NCBI RefSeq assembly: GCF_051954455.1
Contig: NZ_JBQCHS010000002.1
Coordinates: 23,689-87,688 of the forward strand
Length of the DNA: 64,000 nucleotides
Direction: 5' to 3'
Source of the DNA: Pseudolysinimonas sp051954455
Lineage (GTDB): Bacteria > Actinomycetota > Actinomycetes > Actinomycetales > Microbacteriaceae
The translations under genes were made by a program, and so were the position numbers. The notes beneath the pieces were generated by a model that saw only the letters and a program-made list of their open reading frames with translations, ran no database searches and was not told the DNA's origin. Below are positions 42,609-51,860 of the stretch, in pieces; positions within the stretch are counted from its first letter, which is position 1, and every line of letters begins with the position of its first letter.

Positions 42609-43474
42609 ACGGTCAGCAGATGTGGTTCGGCACCCGCGGCCACGAGCGCTGGGTGAAGGCGCCGCAGACCGGCGCCGACTTCTCCCGGAAGAAGTTCTCC
42701 TCCCAGCTCAACTTCCTCAACGGCGGAGCCGCGATCCTCGGGTCGCGCGCCTCGCACGCCGAGTACAACATGAGCTGGCCGGTCGCCTCGCGACTGGACC
42801 TGCGCGCGATCCTCGACTTCGCCGGGCGGCTCTACGACAACGACCCGCTGGCCAAGTACATGGTCCCCGCCAACCTCATCTACTTCGTCGACCCGATGGA
42901 GATGGAGCTCAACCTCGCGCCGATCAGCTGGGGCTCCCCCATGCTCGCCGCGACCGACGCCCCCTCCCTGCTCGCCGACGCGCGCCCGGACGTCGTCGCG
43001 ACCGACGCCAACACCGCCGGCTACCCGAGCTTCTCCGCGGAGTACGCGATCACCGCCGCGTCCGTGCCGCGCTCGTTCTACCTGCCGATCCCGCCCGGCT
43101 ACAAGCTCTGGGCCGGCTTCCACGGCTCGGCCACCGGGGCCGGCGGCGTGCAGGTCACTCCCGCCGGCGGCGCGCCGACCAAGCTCACGGCGCTGGGGCT
43201 CGGCCAGACCCGCGTCCAGGACAGCTTCGCCGGCGCGACCGGGGTCGACATCCAGCTCGTCGGCAACGCTGGCGACACCATCAAGCTGACCGCGCTCATC
43301 CTGCAGCTCATCAAGACCAGCTTCGTCCCCGACCCCGGCGGCTACATCTCCGGCCGCGGGCACTCGGGGTGCGCGTTCGCGGACGAGCCCCAGGTCGTCG
43401 CGCTGTCCACCGTCAACCACCGCGCCGAGGTCTCCGGCGCGGCCAAGCTCGTGGAAGTCGGCGCCTGGCTGTAG
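42605..43474 (+). CDS. Distal tail / minor tail protein
   Basis: A 289-residue protein starting at a GTG that overlaps the tape measure stop by 4 bases. This position is that of the distal tail protein (Dit-like) that caps the tube. Motifs such as FSRKKFSSQLNFLNGGAAILGSRASH and the mainly beta composition fit a baseplate adaptor. I infer the role from the gene order. Confidence 0.65.
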   Translation: MNGQQMWFGTRGHERWVKAPQTGADFSRKKFSSQLNFLNGGAAILGSRASHAEYNMSWPVASRLDLRAILDFAGRLYDNDPLAKYMVPANLIYFVDPMEMELNLAPISWGSPMLAATDAPSLLADARPDVVATDANTAGYPSFSAEYAITAASVPRSFYLPIPPGYKLWAGFHGSATGAGGVQVTPAGGAPTKLTALGLGQTRVQDSFAGATGVDIQLVGNAGDTIKLTALILQLIKTSFVPDPGGYISGRGHSGCAFADEPQVVALSTVNHRAEVSGAAKLVEVGAWL

Positions 43475-43479
43475 CTTTT

Positions 43480-43509
43480 CTGGGAGAATGCTGTACGGAG
43501 CCGTAGCCT
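43480..43509 (+). promoter_or_regulatory. Late promoter of the CTGGGAG family
   Basis: CTGGGAG, 17 bp, TAGCCT. The ATG at 43519 is 9 bases after the -10. Confidence 0.6.
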
Positions 43510-43518
43510 GAGAGGGCC

Positions 43519-45606
43519 ATGGCCCTCAGCGTTCGCATCCAGCAGCCCCCGCTGCCCCGATATGCGATCAGCGCGCCCACCCTCTTCAACTACCTCGACA
43601 CGCCCCACGCCACCCTCCGCGGGCCGTGGGCCTGGCCTAGCCTGCTCGGCACTCCCGTGCTGCGCACCGACGAGGACGAGCCCTACCTGCGGTTCACCCG
43701 CACCGGCACCGGCGCCGCCGGCATCACCATCAACGCGGCCGCCCTCGACATCCCCGCCGGCTCCTTCGACTTCCGCATCTGGACCCGCGCCGTGCAGGGC
43801 ACCCAGATTGGATGCGCCATCGGCTTCCGCCTCGGAACCAGTCAGGCCGCCGGCGACCAGCACCTCGGCGCGACCTTCTCGGCCGCCCCCGGCGCCTGGG
43901 TCGAGCGCGTCGCCACCCTCACCGTCACCGCGCGCACCGACTGGACCTTCGTGCTCAAGCTCGGCGACGGCCCCGCGGGCAGCGTCGTCGACGTCAAGCT
44001 CGGCTCGATCATGCCGACCGGCCAGGCCCCCATCTTCGGCGACACCCTCGAGCCGCTCGACTCCACCGACTACTACTACTGGGAGGGCGCCAGCAACGGC
44101 TCCAAGTCGATCAAGGCGCAGCGCACCCTCACCAACGTCCCGGGCCCGGTCTACGACGTCGACAACGTCACGACCTACTCCATCACCGAGAACGCGACCC
44201 CGCTCTCGCCCGTCGACACCTCCGGCGGCGCCACGACCGTCAGCTTCGGCATCCAGGAGTTCGACGGCTCCCTCCTGCTCGCCGGCGGCGAGGCCACGCT
44301 CCTCGAGGACGGGCGCGCGATCGTCCAGGGGCGCCTCGACACGCCCTCGAGCGACGGCAACACGCTCTCGATCACGAGCATGTCGATCATCTCCCGCCTC
44401 AACGTCATCCGGCAGGTCGAGCCCTTCGCCGGATCCCTCGACGGCTACATCCAGCTGCTCCTCGCCTCCGTCGGCGTCGACCGCCCGATCACCTCCGACA
44501 TCGGAATCGCCGAGCGGCCGATCGTCGCCCACGGCTTCAAGGACAACGTCCTCACGCGCGTCAAGGAGTTCTGCTCGAGCCAGGGCGTCGAGCTCAGCGA
44601 CAAGGGCGACGCCGTCTTCCTGCGCCAGCCCCGCACCCGCACCGTCGACGTCGCGAGCCTCGGCCAGCTGAGCACGAGCTCGGACGCCTCGCAGCTCGCC
44701 CAGTCGATCCAGCTCGTCAACTACAACTCCCGCTACCTCGAGAACGCGCTCATCTACCCGGCCGCCGAGTACGACGACACCAGCGGCACCATGACCGCCG
44801 CCGGCTGGACCTTCGCCGCGCCCATCCTCGTCGTGGACTCCGGCTCGGTCGCCACCTACGAGGTCCCGATCATCGGCTCTCTCGTCTCGGTCGAGCAGCC
44901 CGTCTGCGTCAAGGAGGTCGGCCCCTTCGACGGCGCCGCCGGCTCCGTCTACACCGTCATCGGCCAGGGCACCGTCACCGACGGCGCCGAGTCGATCGAG
45001 ACCCTCGACCCCAACGAGTGGACGTCCCGCGGCGGCTCCGTCACCGTCCGCGTCGGCGACAACTACGACACCATCGTCATCACCATCACGTCGGGCGACA
45101 ACGAGCGCCTCTACGCCCCCTTCGCGATCGCGATGAACGCCGGTGCTGGCACCTACTACTCGAGCCTGCGCGTGCGCGGCACCGGGGTCATCGACTTCAA
45201 GGAGAAGCTGACCTACGAGACCGGCAGCACCGACGACAACGCGACCACCGTCGTCGCCGCGACGATCGACACGCCCTACGTCCAGAGCAAGGAGCAGGCC
45301 GACCGCGTCGCCGCCGAGACCGTCCCGATCTACTCGATGCTCCGCGTTGGCCTCACCGGCACGTTCCGCAACTCCCAGCTCGAGCCCGGCGACATCGCCG
45401 GCGCTCGCTTCCGCCACGGCGACGCCGTGTACCGCGTCACCAGCGCCGCGAGCTCCGAGGGAGGCGTCGGGTTCAGCGCGGCGGCCGACACCACGACCGA
45501 CGACTTCGACGAGGTCTGGTCCGCCCAGACCTTCGACGACTTCGACGCTGTCTGGCAGCACCGCACCTTCGAGCAGTTCGGAGCCGCGCCGCTCGCCACT
45601 TCCTAG
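43519..45606 (+). CDS. Minor tail protein (tail hub / Tal-like)
   Basis: A 695-residue, mostly beta protein. It follows the Dit-like gene, so it is a candidate for the baseplate hub or tail-associated protein. Regions that look like hub domains are GSLDGYIQLLLASVGVDRPI and DNVLTRVKEFCSSQGVELSDKGDAVF in the middle. A late promoter precedes it. It is cytoplasmic until assembled into the tail tip. Confidence 0.65.
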   Translation: MALSVRIQQPPLPRYAISAPTLFNYLDTPHATLRGPWAWPSLLGTPVLRTDEDEPYLRFTRTGTGAAGITINAAALDIPAGSFDFRIWTRAVQGTQIGCAIGFRLGTSQAAGDQHLGATFSAAPGAWVERVATLTVTARTDWTFVLKLGDGPAGSVVDVKLGSIMPTGQAPIFGDTLEPLDSTDYYYWEGASNGSKSIKAQRTLTNVPGPVYDVDNVTTYSITENATPLSPVDTSGGATTVSFGIQEFDGSLLLAGGEATLLEDGRAIVQGRLDTPSSDGNTLSITSMSIISRLNVIRQVEPFAGSLDGYIQLLLASVGVDRPITSDIGIAERPIVAHGFKDNVLTRVKEFCSSQGVELSDKGDAVFLRQPRTRTVDVASLGQLSTSSDASQLAQSIQLVNYNSRYLENALIYPAAEYDDTSGTMTAAGWTFAAPILVVDSGSVATYEVPIIGSLVSVEQPVCVKEVGPFDGAAGSVYTVIGQGTVTDGAESIETLDPNEWTSRGGSVTVRVGDNYDTIVITITSGDNERLYAPFAIAMNAGAGTYYSSLRVRGTGVIDFKEKLTYETGSTDDNATTVVAATIDTPYVQSKEQADRVAAETVPIYSMLRVGLTGTFRNSQLEPGDIAGARFRHGDAVYRVTSAASSEGGVGFSAAADTTTDDFDEVWSAQTFDDFDAVWQHRTFEQFGAAPLATS

Positions 45607-45631
45607 GGATTTTCGCCGAACCTGGGAGAAT
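45603..45631 (+). promoter_or_regulatory. Late promoter, variant of the CTGGGAG family
   Basis: CTAGGGA, 16 bp, GAGAAT, then 7 bases to the GTG at 45639. A second copy of the motif CTGGGAGAATGCTG (shared with 43480) overlaps it. The -10 match is weaker than in the other copies. Confidence 0.4.
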
Positions 45632-45638
45632 GCTGAAC

Positions 45639-47216
45639 GTGACCACCACGGTGAGAGAGAACGGGCTGCCGCTCGAAGCTCAGCCGTGGGCGCGCGACGT
45701 CGAGAAGTCGATCCGCAACCTGCAGACCACGCAGGAGATGGTCGCCCAGAACGGCGAGCAGGCGATCATCGCCGCCGGCACCGCCGTCACCGGAGCCGCG
45801 AACTCCGCCGCTGCGCAAGCCGCCGCGATCGCCGAGATGCGCCGCGTGCCGGCCACCCTCGACGCCAGCAAGGTCACCCTCACGCCGAGCGCCTACTTCG
45901 ACGCCAGCGGCACGCCCTGGGGCCGCATCGACGTCGACATCGTCCCCAACGACCTGGACACCGACGGCAACCCGCTCATCCCGGCCCACTACGAGGTCTT
46001 CGGCCGCGTCTTCGTCAACGACCCCACCCTCGACCCGAGCGACCACACCTCCTTCGGCCCCACGGGCCCGGGCTACCTCCCCATGGGCACCAGCTCGACC
46101 ACCCGCGTGCACGTCGAGGGCCTGCAGGTCGGCGTCGAGTACCAGCTGCGCTTCGTCGCCGTCAGCTCCTTCGGCGTCTCGAGCTCGCAGAGCGACTGGC
46201 TCACCGCCACCACGCCGGCCACGCTCGCCGCCATGGACGTGCCGAACGCTCCCGTCCTCGAGTCGGGCGCCGGCATCGTCGTCGCCCGCTGGGACGGCCT
46301 CTTCGGCTCCGCCCAGCCGCCGGAGCAGTTCCGCGGCGTCCACCTCGACGTCTCGCCCGCCGGCGCCAGCGCCTGGACCCGCCAGGGCAGCCCGATCGTC
46401 CGCGGCGGCGGCAGCATCCAGGTCGGCGGCCTCACCGTCGGCAGCGCCTACGACTTCTCCTTCGTCGGCTTCGACAGCCTCGGCGTCGAGACCGACCGCT
46501 CCGCCGTCTCCACGATCACCGTCATCGGGATCGACTCCGAGAACCTCGCGCCCGAGCTCGTCACCCTCATCAGCTCCTCCGGCGGCGGCAACCACATCAC
46601 CTTCTCCACCGCCCAGCCCGTCGACGACGGCACCGCGGCCGGCGACCTCTGGTTCCAGCGCGACGAGAACGCCGCCGTCATCGCCCAGTGGGTCTGGGAC
46701 GGCCAGAACTGGACGCCGCAGACGATGTCGCACGAGGTCATCACCTCCGTCGACCTCGGCACCGCCACCGTCGGCCAGCTCGACGGCGCCTTCATCAAGG
46801 CCCGCTCGATGGCCGCCAACGCCCTGCAGGCCGGCACGATCACCGTCAACGAGCTCTCCCCGACCATCGGCGACGACCTCGGCCTCGCCGCCAAGGGCTC
46901 CGTCAACATCCTCGCCGGCCAGGTCGGCGACCTCACGGCGGCCCAGCAGGGCACCGCGGCCGCGCTCGCGCTGCAGCAGACGCTCTTCCAGGTGAAGCCC
47001 GACGGCGCCTACATCTCGAGCCCTGGATCCGCCAGCGCCGGCTCGCAGCTCGCGCTCCGTAACACCGGCGTCCAGCTGCTGCAGAACGGCGCCGTCGTCT
47101 CCGACTGGAACCAGGGCCAGATGCACGTCGACTCCTTCGTCGGCAACGAGGTCATCCTCGGCGCCCACAAGCTCGAGAAGCTGAACGCGACCGACACCGT
47201 GGTGAGGGCGCTCTAA
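45639..47216 (+). CDS. Minor tail protein with two fibronectin type III-like domains
   Basis: A 525-residue protein. Residues about 110-195 (HYEVFGRVF, then TTRVHVEGLQVGVEYQLRFVAVSSFGV) and 205-295 (QFRGVHLDVSP, then SIQVGGLTVGSAYDFSFVGFDSLGV) are FN3-like. The C-terminal half has coiled-coil and beta segments as in tail-tip fibres (QLDGAFIKARSMAANALQAGTI). The GTG at 45639 lies 9 bases after GGGAGA; an ATG at 45630 is too close to it. The stop overlaps the next ATG (TAATG). Confidence 0.7.
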   Translation: MTTTVRENGLPLEAQPWARDVEKSIRNLQTTQEMVAQNGEQAIIAAGTAVTGAANSAAAQAAAIAEMRRVPATLDASKVTLTPSAYFDASGTPWGRIDVDIVPNDLDTDGNPLIPAHYEVFGRVFVNDPTLDPSDHTSFGPTGPGYLPMGTSSTTRVHVEGLQVGVEYQLRFVAVSSFGVSSSQSDWLTATTPATLAAMDVPNAPVLESGAGIVVARWDGLFGSAQPPEQFRGVHLDVSPAGASAWTRQGSPIVRGGGSIQVGGLTVGSAYDFSFVGFDSLGVETDRSAVSTITVIGIDSENLAPELVTLISSSGGGNHITFSTAQPVDDGTAAGDLWFQRDENAAVIAQWVWDGQNWTPQTMSHEVITSVDLGTATVGQLDGAFIKARSMAANALQAGTITVNELSPTIGDDLGLAAKGSVNILAGQVGDLTAAQQGTAAALALQQTLFQVKPDGAYISSPGSASAGSQLALRNTGVQLLQNGAVVSDWNQGQMHVDSFVGNEVILGAHKLEKLNATDTVVRAL

Positions 47217-50200
47217 TGGCCTCGTACACCGGAACCACGGCTGCCGGCCATACCCTGCAGCTCGACGTCAGCCTCAACGGGCAGAGCATCGAGGGCAACT
47301 ACTCCTCGGTCCACTGGTCCCTCACCTGGTACAAGAACCCGAGTCGCACCCCGTTCGGATCGGACGGCTCTTGGTCCGCCAACATCGACGGATCTGGCTA
47401 CGGCGGCGGCTACAGCTACAACTTCAACAACTACTCCGCCCTCACGGTCGGCGCCGGCGATCAGATCATCTACCACAACGCCGACGGCACCCGCGCCTTC
47501 GGCGTCTCCGCCTCTGGATACATCGGATCCGCGGGTGGCTCCGCCAGCCTCAGCGGCACCTATACGCTCCCGACGATCGCGCGAGCCTCCACGCCCTCGC
47601 TCTCGAGCCAGCCCACGACGGGCTCCCCGGTCACGATCGCCACGAACCGCGCCTCGGCCGGCTTCACCCACACCCTCACCTGGGCGTTCGGGAGCCAGAC
47701 CGGGACCATCGGCACCAACGTCACGGACTCGGTGTCCTGGACGCCCGATCGGGCGATGCTCACCGAGATTCCCAACTCCCTGTCGGGTACCGGGACCATC
47801 ACCTGCACCACCTTCTCCGGCGGCACCAACGTCGGGACCAAGAGCATCGGCTTCACGCTCACTGCCGACGCCAGCATCGTCCCGACCATCGCGTCTATCT
47901 CGTGCGCCGAGGCGCAGGCCGCGGTCACTGCGGCCGGCATCGGCGGGTACGTTCAGGGCCTCTCGCAGCTCGCCCTGCAGATCAACGGCGCCGCCGGCGT
48001 CTACGGCTCGAGCATCACGAGCAGCGCCATCTCCGTCGCCGGCCAGATCATCAACGCCGCCTCGGGCACCACTGCGCCGATCGTCTCCTCCGGCAACGTC
48101 GCCATCACCGCGATCGTCGTCGACTCGCGCGGCCGCAGCGCCCAGGCCACCATGAACGTCACGGTGCTGCCCTACTCGGCGCCCACCATCGACACCACCG
48201 CCCTGACCCTGCAGCGGGCCCTGGCCGATGGCACGCTCAACGACAACGGCACCTACCTCAAGGTCTCGTTCAAGATCGCCGCCACCTCCCTCAACCCGAC
48301 CGGCGCTGCCGAGAAGAACACCCTCAAGTACCGCGTCTCGAGCCGCCAGAACGGCCAGACGGTCTTCACCCAGATCATCGCGCCGACCGCCCCTGGCGGG
48401 ATCGCCTACACCGGCAGCGTCCTCATCGCCGGCTACTCGATCGACCACTCCTGGGACGTCCTGCTCGACGTCATCGACGACTTCGCCACCTCCTCCGTCC
48501 AGCGCACTGTCGCGACCTCGACGATCTTCATGCACTGGCACGGCAGCCAGGGCGTGGGCGTCGGGAAGTACCACGAGCGCGGTATCCTCGACGTCTCCGG
48601 CGACATCTACCAGGGCGGCCTCCCCGTCGTGGACTTCGGCGACTCGGCCACGACCAGCAGCCCCGGCATCGTGCAGCTCGCGACGCCCGCGGATTTCGCC
48701 GCTGGCAACTCGAGCAAGGCGGTGACCCCCGCCCAGCTGAGCGCGATGGGCTCGGCCTTCTCGAAGATCACTAACGGCGCCTTCACTGTCAACAAGCGGA
48801 AGTACGCGCCTCAGACCGCTGCCGAGCCGGGCACCTACTTCTTCGACCGCTGGAAGTTCTCGGGCCGGAAGAACCTCATCACCAACCCTGCCTCGATCGT
48901 CGGCACCGAGATTATGGCCGCGAGCAATGGCTCCGTGAGCCGCCTCACCGGCCTCACGATCCCCGGCCTGCCGTACACCACCACCGCGGCTCGCATCACG
49001 ATGACGGCCAACGCGGGCGGCTGGTACTTCGCGAGCGATGCGAACAACCCCAGGACCCAGGTCACCCCGGGGAAGACCTACTACGTCTCGGCCTACGTGC
49101 GCTCCTCGCAGGCGATCACCGTCACTCTCGCCGTCCAGCAGTTCACCGCTTCGGGGGCGGGGCCGGGATCCTGCGTCGTCCGCAACCAGGACGGCACCAC
49201 GAAGCAGTTCACGCTCGCGCCGAACGTCTGGACGAGAATCGGCGGGGTCGTTGTGGCGCACGTCCAGGCTCTCTATGCCGGACCCTACGCCTACTCCACG
49301 ACGGCCTTCGCCGCCGGCGCGACGTACGACGTCACGGGCATCATGCTCGAAGAGGGCGATGTGATGATGCCCTACTTCGACGGCTCGTACCCCGACTGCT
49401 CCTGGGCCGACGGAGAGGGGCAGAGCGCCAGCTACAGCGTTCCGAATGGCTGGACCTGCCTCAACTATGCCGGGCAGCCCTCCGCCGAATCCGGCAATAC
49501 CACCGGCTTCGCCTCGAACATGGCGACGCTGAGCGTGTCGACCGACTGGTCCGCCGACCGCACCCGCAGCTACAAGGTGGTCGCCTCCGGCGCCGGCGCT
49601 GACAGCTTCATGTCCTACGCCGAGAACAACGGGCTCAGTGCCTGGAACCTCGTCCCGGGGCAGACCTACACCATCAGCGCCACCGGACACATCGGGCCCT
49701 CCCCCCTCAGCGGCGCGACGATCGACACCGCCTCGGTCATCCGAGCCCGCCGCGCCTACGTCACGTTCCTCAACAGCTCCGGGCAGTTCGTCGCGGCAGC
49801 GGTACCGGCAGGCAGCCCTGGCATCGCAACGCCCGAGGGCTCCGTGGCCTCCGACGCGGTCCCCAATGTCGCCGGAGCCACCGCCCGCGTATCCGTGACC
49901 TTCACCGTCCCCCTGACCGCCACCAACTTCTACTTCCGCCTCTACAACGGCCACGCCGCCGGGACCATCTACTGGGATGCCACCCAGATGACCAAGGGCA
50001 CCTCCGTCCAGCCCTACTTCGACGGCGCGACCGCGGCAGCCGGCATCTACAAGTACGGGTGGAACGGAACCCCCGACAACGGCAACAGCTCGCGGATCGT
50101 CAACCGCTACGCCGACTTCACCGCGACGCCGCAGGGCCAGGCGATCACCCTGTCGGCGCAGACTCGGATCTGCCAGATCATCGAGCGCGAGGAGCTCAGC

Positions 50201-50839
50201 GCCGGCACGCACATCCTCGCCCACGACGGCACCGCCCAGATGCGGGTCTACAACGTGCAGACCAACCCGCAGGATCGCCCCGCCTTCGTCAGCGGGCCGC
50301 TCACAGTCACCCTCGACGGCACGGACGACGTCATCGTCGAGTTCACCGCCCCCGCCGCTGCCCTCGCGACCGTCGCCAACGTTCGCCTCTATCGAGGCAG
50401 CGCCGACTTCGGCTACGCGCCGCGCTCGGTCGCCGACGAGCTCGTGCGGTGCCAGCGGTTCTACCTCCGGTTCGACAACCAGTTCACCGGCGATCGACTC
50501 AGCCCCGACGGGCAGCAGGACGACGTCAACTGGGGCAACGCCGTCTATCAGCTCCCCACTCCCATGCGCAGGGTGCCGGGCGTGCTGACTGCCGGGGGAC
50601 CGGCTTGGAGCGACTCGGTCAACTTCACCACGGCGGTCGCGTACTCGGGTCCCTACCAGTCGCGGAACCTCGGCGCCTTCGGTCCCGTCACCCCGCCGCT
50701 CCCCAGTACGCGGCAGCTCACCAGCCTCAAGGCGACCTTCCTGATGAACGCCGGGTCCGGCGCGTCCTCGAGGCCCGGATACGTCTCCTCCCTCGCTCTC
50801 GGCTCGGCCGTCATGCTCGACGCGGAAATGGTGGGCTGA
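47216..50839 (+). CDS. Large tail spike/fibre protein with carbohydrate-binding-like domains
   Basis: A 1,207-residue protein, the likely receptor-binding component. The N-terminal 470 residues repeat beta-rich modules (YSSVHWSLTWYKN, GFTHTLTWAFGSQ, IVVDSRGRSAQATM) ending in an HWHGSQGVGVGKYHERGILDVSGD segment typical of Siphoviridae structural proteins (DUF859-like). Two jelly-roll CBM-like modules follow (FFDRWKFSGRKNLITNPAS ... GIMLEEGDVMMPYFDGSYPD and later QMTKGTSVQPYFDG). The repeated PYFDG pair marks their ends. The C-terminal 200 residues are beta-rich. The ATG overlaps the previous stop. Confidence 0.7.
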   Translation: MASYTGTTAAGHTLQLDVSLNGQSIEGNYSSVHWSLTWYKNPSRTPFGSDGSWSANIDGSGYGGGYSYNFNNYSALTVGAGDQIIYHNADGTRAFGVSASGYIGSAGGSASLSGTYTLPTIARASTPSLSSQPTTGSPVTIATNRASAGFTHTLTWAFGSQTGTIGTNVTDSVSWTPDRAMLTEIPNSLSGTGTITCTTFSGGTNVGTKSIGFTLTADASIVPTIASISCAEAQAAVTAAGIGGYVQGLSQLALQINGAAGVYGSSITSSAISVAGQIINAASGTTAPIVSSGNVAITAIVVDSRGRSAQATMNVTVLPYSAPTIDTTALTLQRALADGTLNDNGTYLKVSFKIAATSLNPTGAAEKNTLKYRVSSRQNGQTVFTQIIAPTAPGGIAYTGSVLIAGYSIDHSWDVLLDVIDDFATSSVQRTVATSTIFMHWHGSQGVGVGKYHERGILDVSGDIYQGGLPVVDFGDSATTSSPGIVQLATPADFAAGNSSKAVTPAQLSAMGSAFSKITNGAFTVNKRKYAPQTAAEPGTYFFDRWKFSGRKNLITNPASIVGTEIMAASNGSVSRLTGLTIPGLPYTTTAARITMTANAGGWYFASDANNPRTQVTPGKTYYVSAYVRSSQAITVTLAVQQFTASGAGPGSCVVRNQDGTTKQFTLAPNVWTRIGGVVVAHVQALYAGPYAYSTTAFAAGATYDVTGIMLEEGDVMMPYFDGSYPDCSWADGEGQSASYSVPNGWTCLNYAGQPSAESGNTTGFASNMATLSVSTDWSADRTRSYKVVASGAGADSFMSYAENNGLSAWNLVPGQTYTISATGHIGPSPLSGATIDTASVIRARRAYVTFLNSSGQFVAAAVPAGSPGIATPEGSVASDAVPNVAGATARVSVTFTVPLTATNFYFRLYNGHAAGTIYWDATQMTKGTSVQPYFDGATAAAGIYKYGWNGTPDNGNSSRIVNRYADFTATPQGQAITLSAQTRICQIIEREELSAGTHILAHDGTAQMRVYNVQTNPQDRPAFVSGPLTVTLDGTDDVIVEFTAPAAALATVANVRLYRGSADFGYAPRSVADELVRCQRFYLRFDNQFTGDRLSPDGQQDDVNWGNAVYQLPTPMRRVPGVLTAGGPAWSDSVNFTTAVAYSGPYQSRNLGAFGPVTPPLPSTRQLTSLKATFLMNAGSGASSRPGYVSSLALGSAVMLDAEMVG

Positions 50840-51114
50840 TGGCGTCCTGGACGATCACCTATGACGACGGAAGCGTCGCCCACCTCGAGGCCGAGACGCT
50901 CGCCATCGCCATCGTCACGATGCCCGAGGTGCCGGAAGGCCGCCTCTTCGTGACCATGACTCGTGACCCTGACCCCACTCCGCCCGCCCTCACCGCTGCG
51001 GTCGAGGCCCTGCAGTCTCTCGGCCTGACCCCGGAGATGGTCGCGGCGCTCCTTGCCGCCCAGCAGGTTCCCGCACCCGCCTCGCCCGCCCCCACCGAAG
51101 GAGTAGCCAGCTAA
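50839..51114 (+). CDS. Small minor tail or tail-fibre accessory protein
   Basis: A 91-residue protein: a beta start (ASWTITYDDGSVAHLEAE), then a Pro-rich linker and a helix (ALTAAVEALQSLGLTPEMVAALLAAQQV). It overlaps both neighbours by one base. I do not recognise the family. Its end carries an operator-like site. Confidence 0.6.
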   Translation: MASWTITYDDGSVAHLEAETLAIAIVTMPEVPEGRLFVTMTRDPDPTPPALTAAVEALQSLGLTPEMVAALLAAQQVPAPASPAPTEGVAS

Positions 51115-51116
51115 TG
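51103..51116. promoter_or_regulatory. Operator-like site at the junction of two tail genes
   Basis: GTAGCCAGCTAATG includes the stop codon TAA and the next ATG. It matches the TTAGC-N2-GCTAA family on the opposite strand (CATTAGCTGGCTAC). Confidence 0.45.
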
Positions 51117-51776
51117 GCCCAGTCCCCCCGCGTGAAGTTCGTCGGCCCGACCCCCATCGGCAAGCTCCTCGACCTCTTCGCCACGCTCGCCAACACGGTC
51201 GACGGCGCCCTGCCGGTCAAGTTCGTCGACACCCTCGCCGAGCTCAACGCCATCGGCCTCACCGACGCGACCCGCGCCGGCACGCTGGCGACCCTGGCGG
51301 CCGACTCGAGCGGCCTCGCCGCCGGCGCCTCCTTCGTGCTCAAGCCTGACGGGAAGTGGTACCTCACCGGCGCGTGCACCGCCCTCAACGTCGACACCTT
51401 CGTCGCCGCGCTCTCGACGAACGCCAACATCAAGACGCTCCCCGGCGCGGTCGCCTGGAACATGGTGACGTCGAACCTCGTCGGCTTCTCGAGCACCGCG
51501 GGCGCGTACGGCGCGATCGCGCTGTCGAAGCAGGTCAGCGGCACCGGCACCGTCCCGGGCGCGATCGCCGTCGGCTCGGGCTACACGACGCCGATCGTCT
51601 TCCCCGTCGGCTCCTTCGCCGCGCTCCCGTCGAACATCATCGTGACGTGCGACAACGGCCGCCTGCTCGGCTCCGCGGTGACCCGCACCAAGGACGGCTT
51701 CACGCTGCAGCTCTACAACTGGTCGAACGGCACCCAGGACGCCGGCACGACCTACTACTGGACGGCGATCGCCTAG
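51114..51776 (+). CDS. Minor tail protein, probable tail-tip/receptor-binding
   Basis: A 220-residue protein. The segment ALPVKFVDTLAELNAIGLTDATRAGTLATLA followed by ASFVLKPDGKWYLTGACTAL is a module seen at the ends of phage fibres, and the C-terminal part is beta-rich (YTTPIVFPVGSFAALPSNIIV). It probably forms the last part of the tail-fibre operon. A late promoter follows. Confidence 0.55.
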   Translation: MAQSPRVKFVGPTPIGKLLDLFATLANTVDGALPVKFVDTLAELNAIGLTDATRAGTLATLAADSSGLAAGASFVLKPDGKWYLTGACTALNVDTFVAALSTNANIKTLPGAVAWNMVTSNLVGFSSTAGAYGAIALSKQVSGTGTVPGAIAVGSGYTTPIVFPVGSFAALPSNIIVTCDNGRLLGSAVTRTKDGFTLQLYNWSNGTQDAGTTYYWTAIA

Positions 51777-51797
51777 GACACGCTGGCTGGGCACTTC

Positions 51798-51827
51798 CTG
51801 GGAGAAACCTGGATGTCGAGGTAGCCT
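51798..51827 (+). promoter_or_regulatory. Late promoter of the CTGGGAG family before the HTH-phosphoesterase
   Basis: CTGGGAG, 17 bp, TAGCCT. CTTCCTGGGAG, CCTGGATGT and the spacing are shared with the promoter at 37209. Confidence 0.6.
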
Positions 51828-51860
51828 GGCCGAGCACCCCATCTGAGCGGAGGGCTCAAC

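Noticed and set aside
43630..43645. Additional operator-like site CTAGCCTGCTCGG in a tail gene
   Set aside because: Only half of the palindrome is kept and the codons used are common ones.
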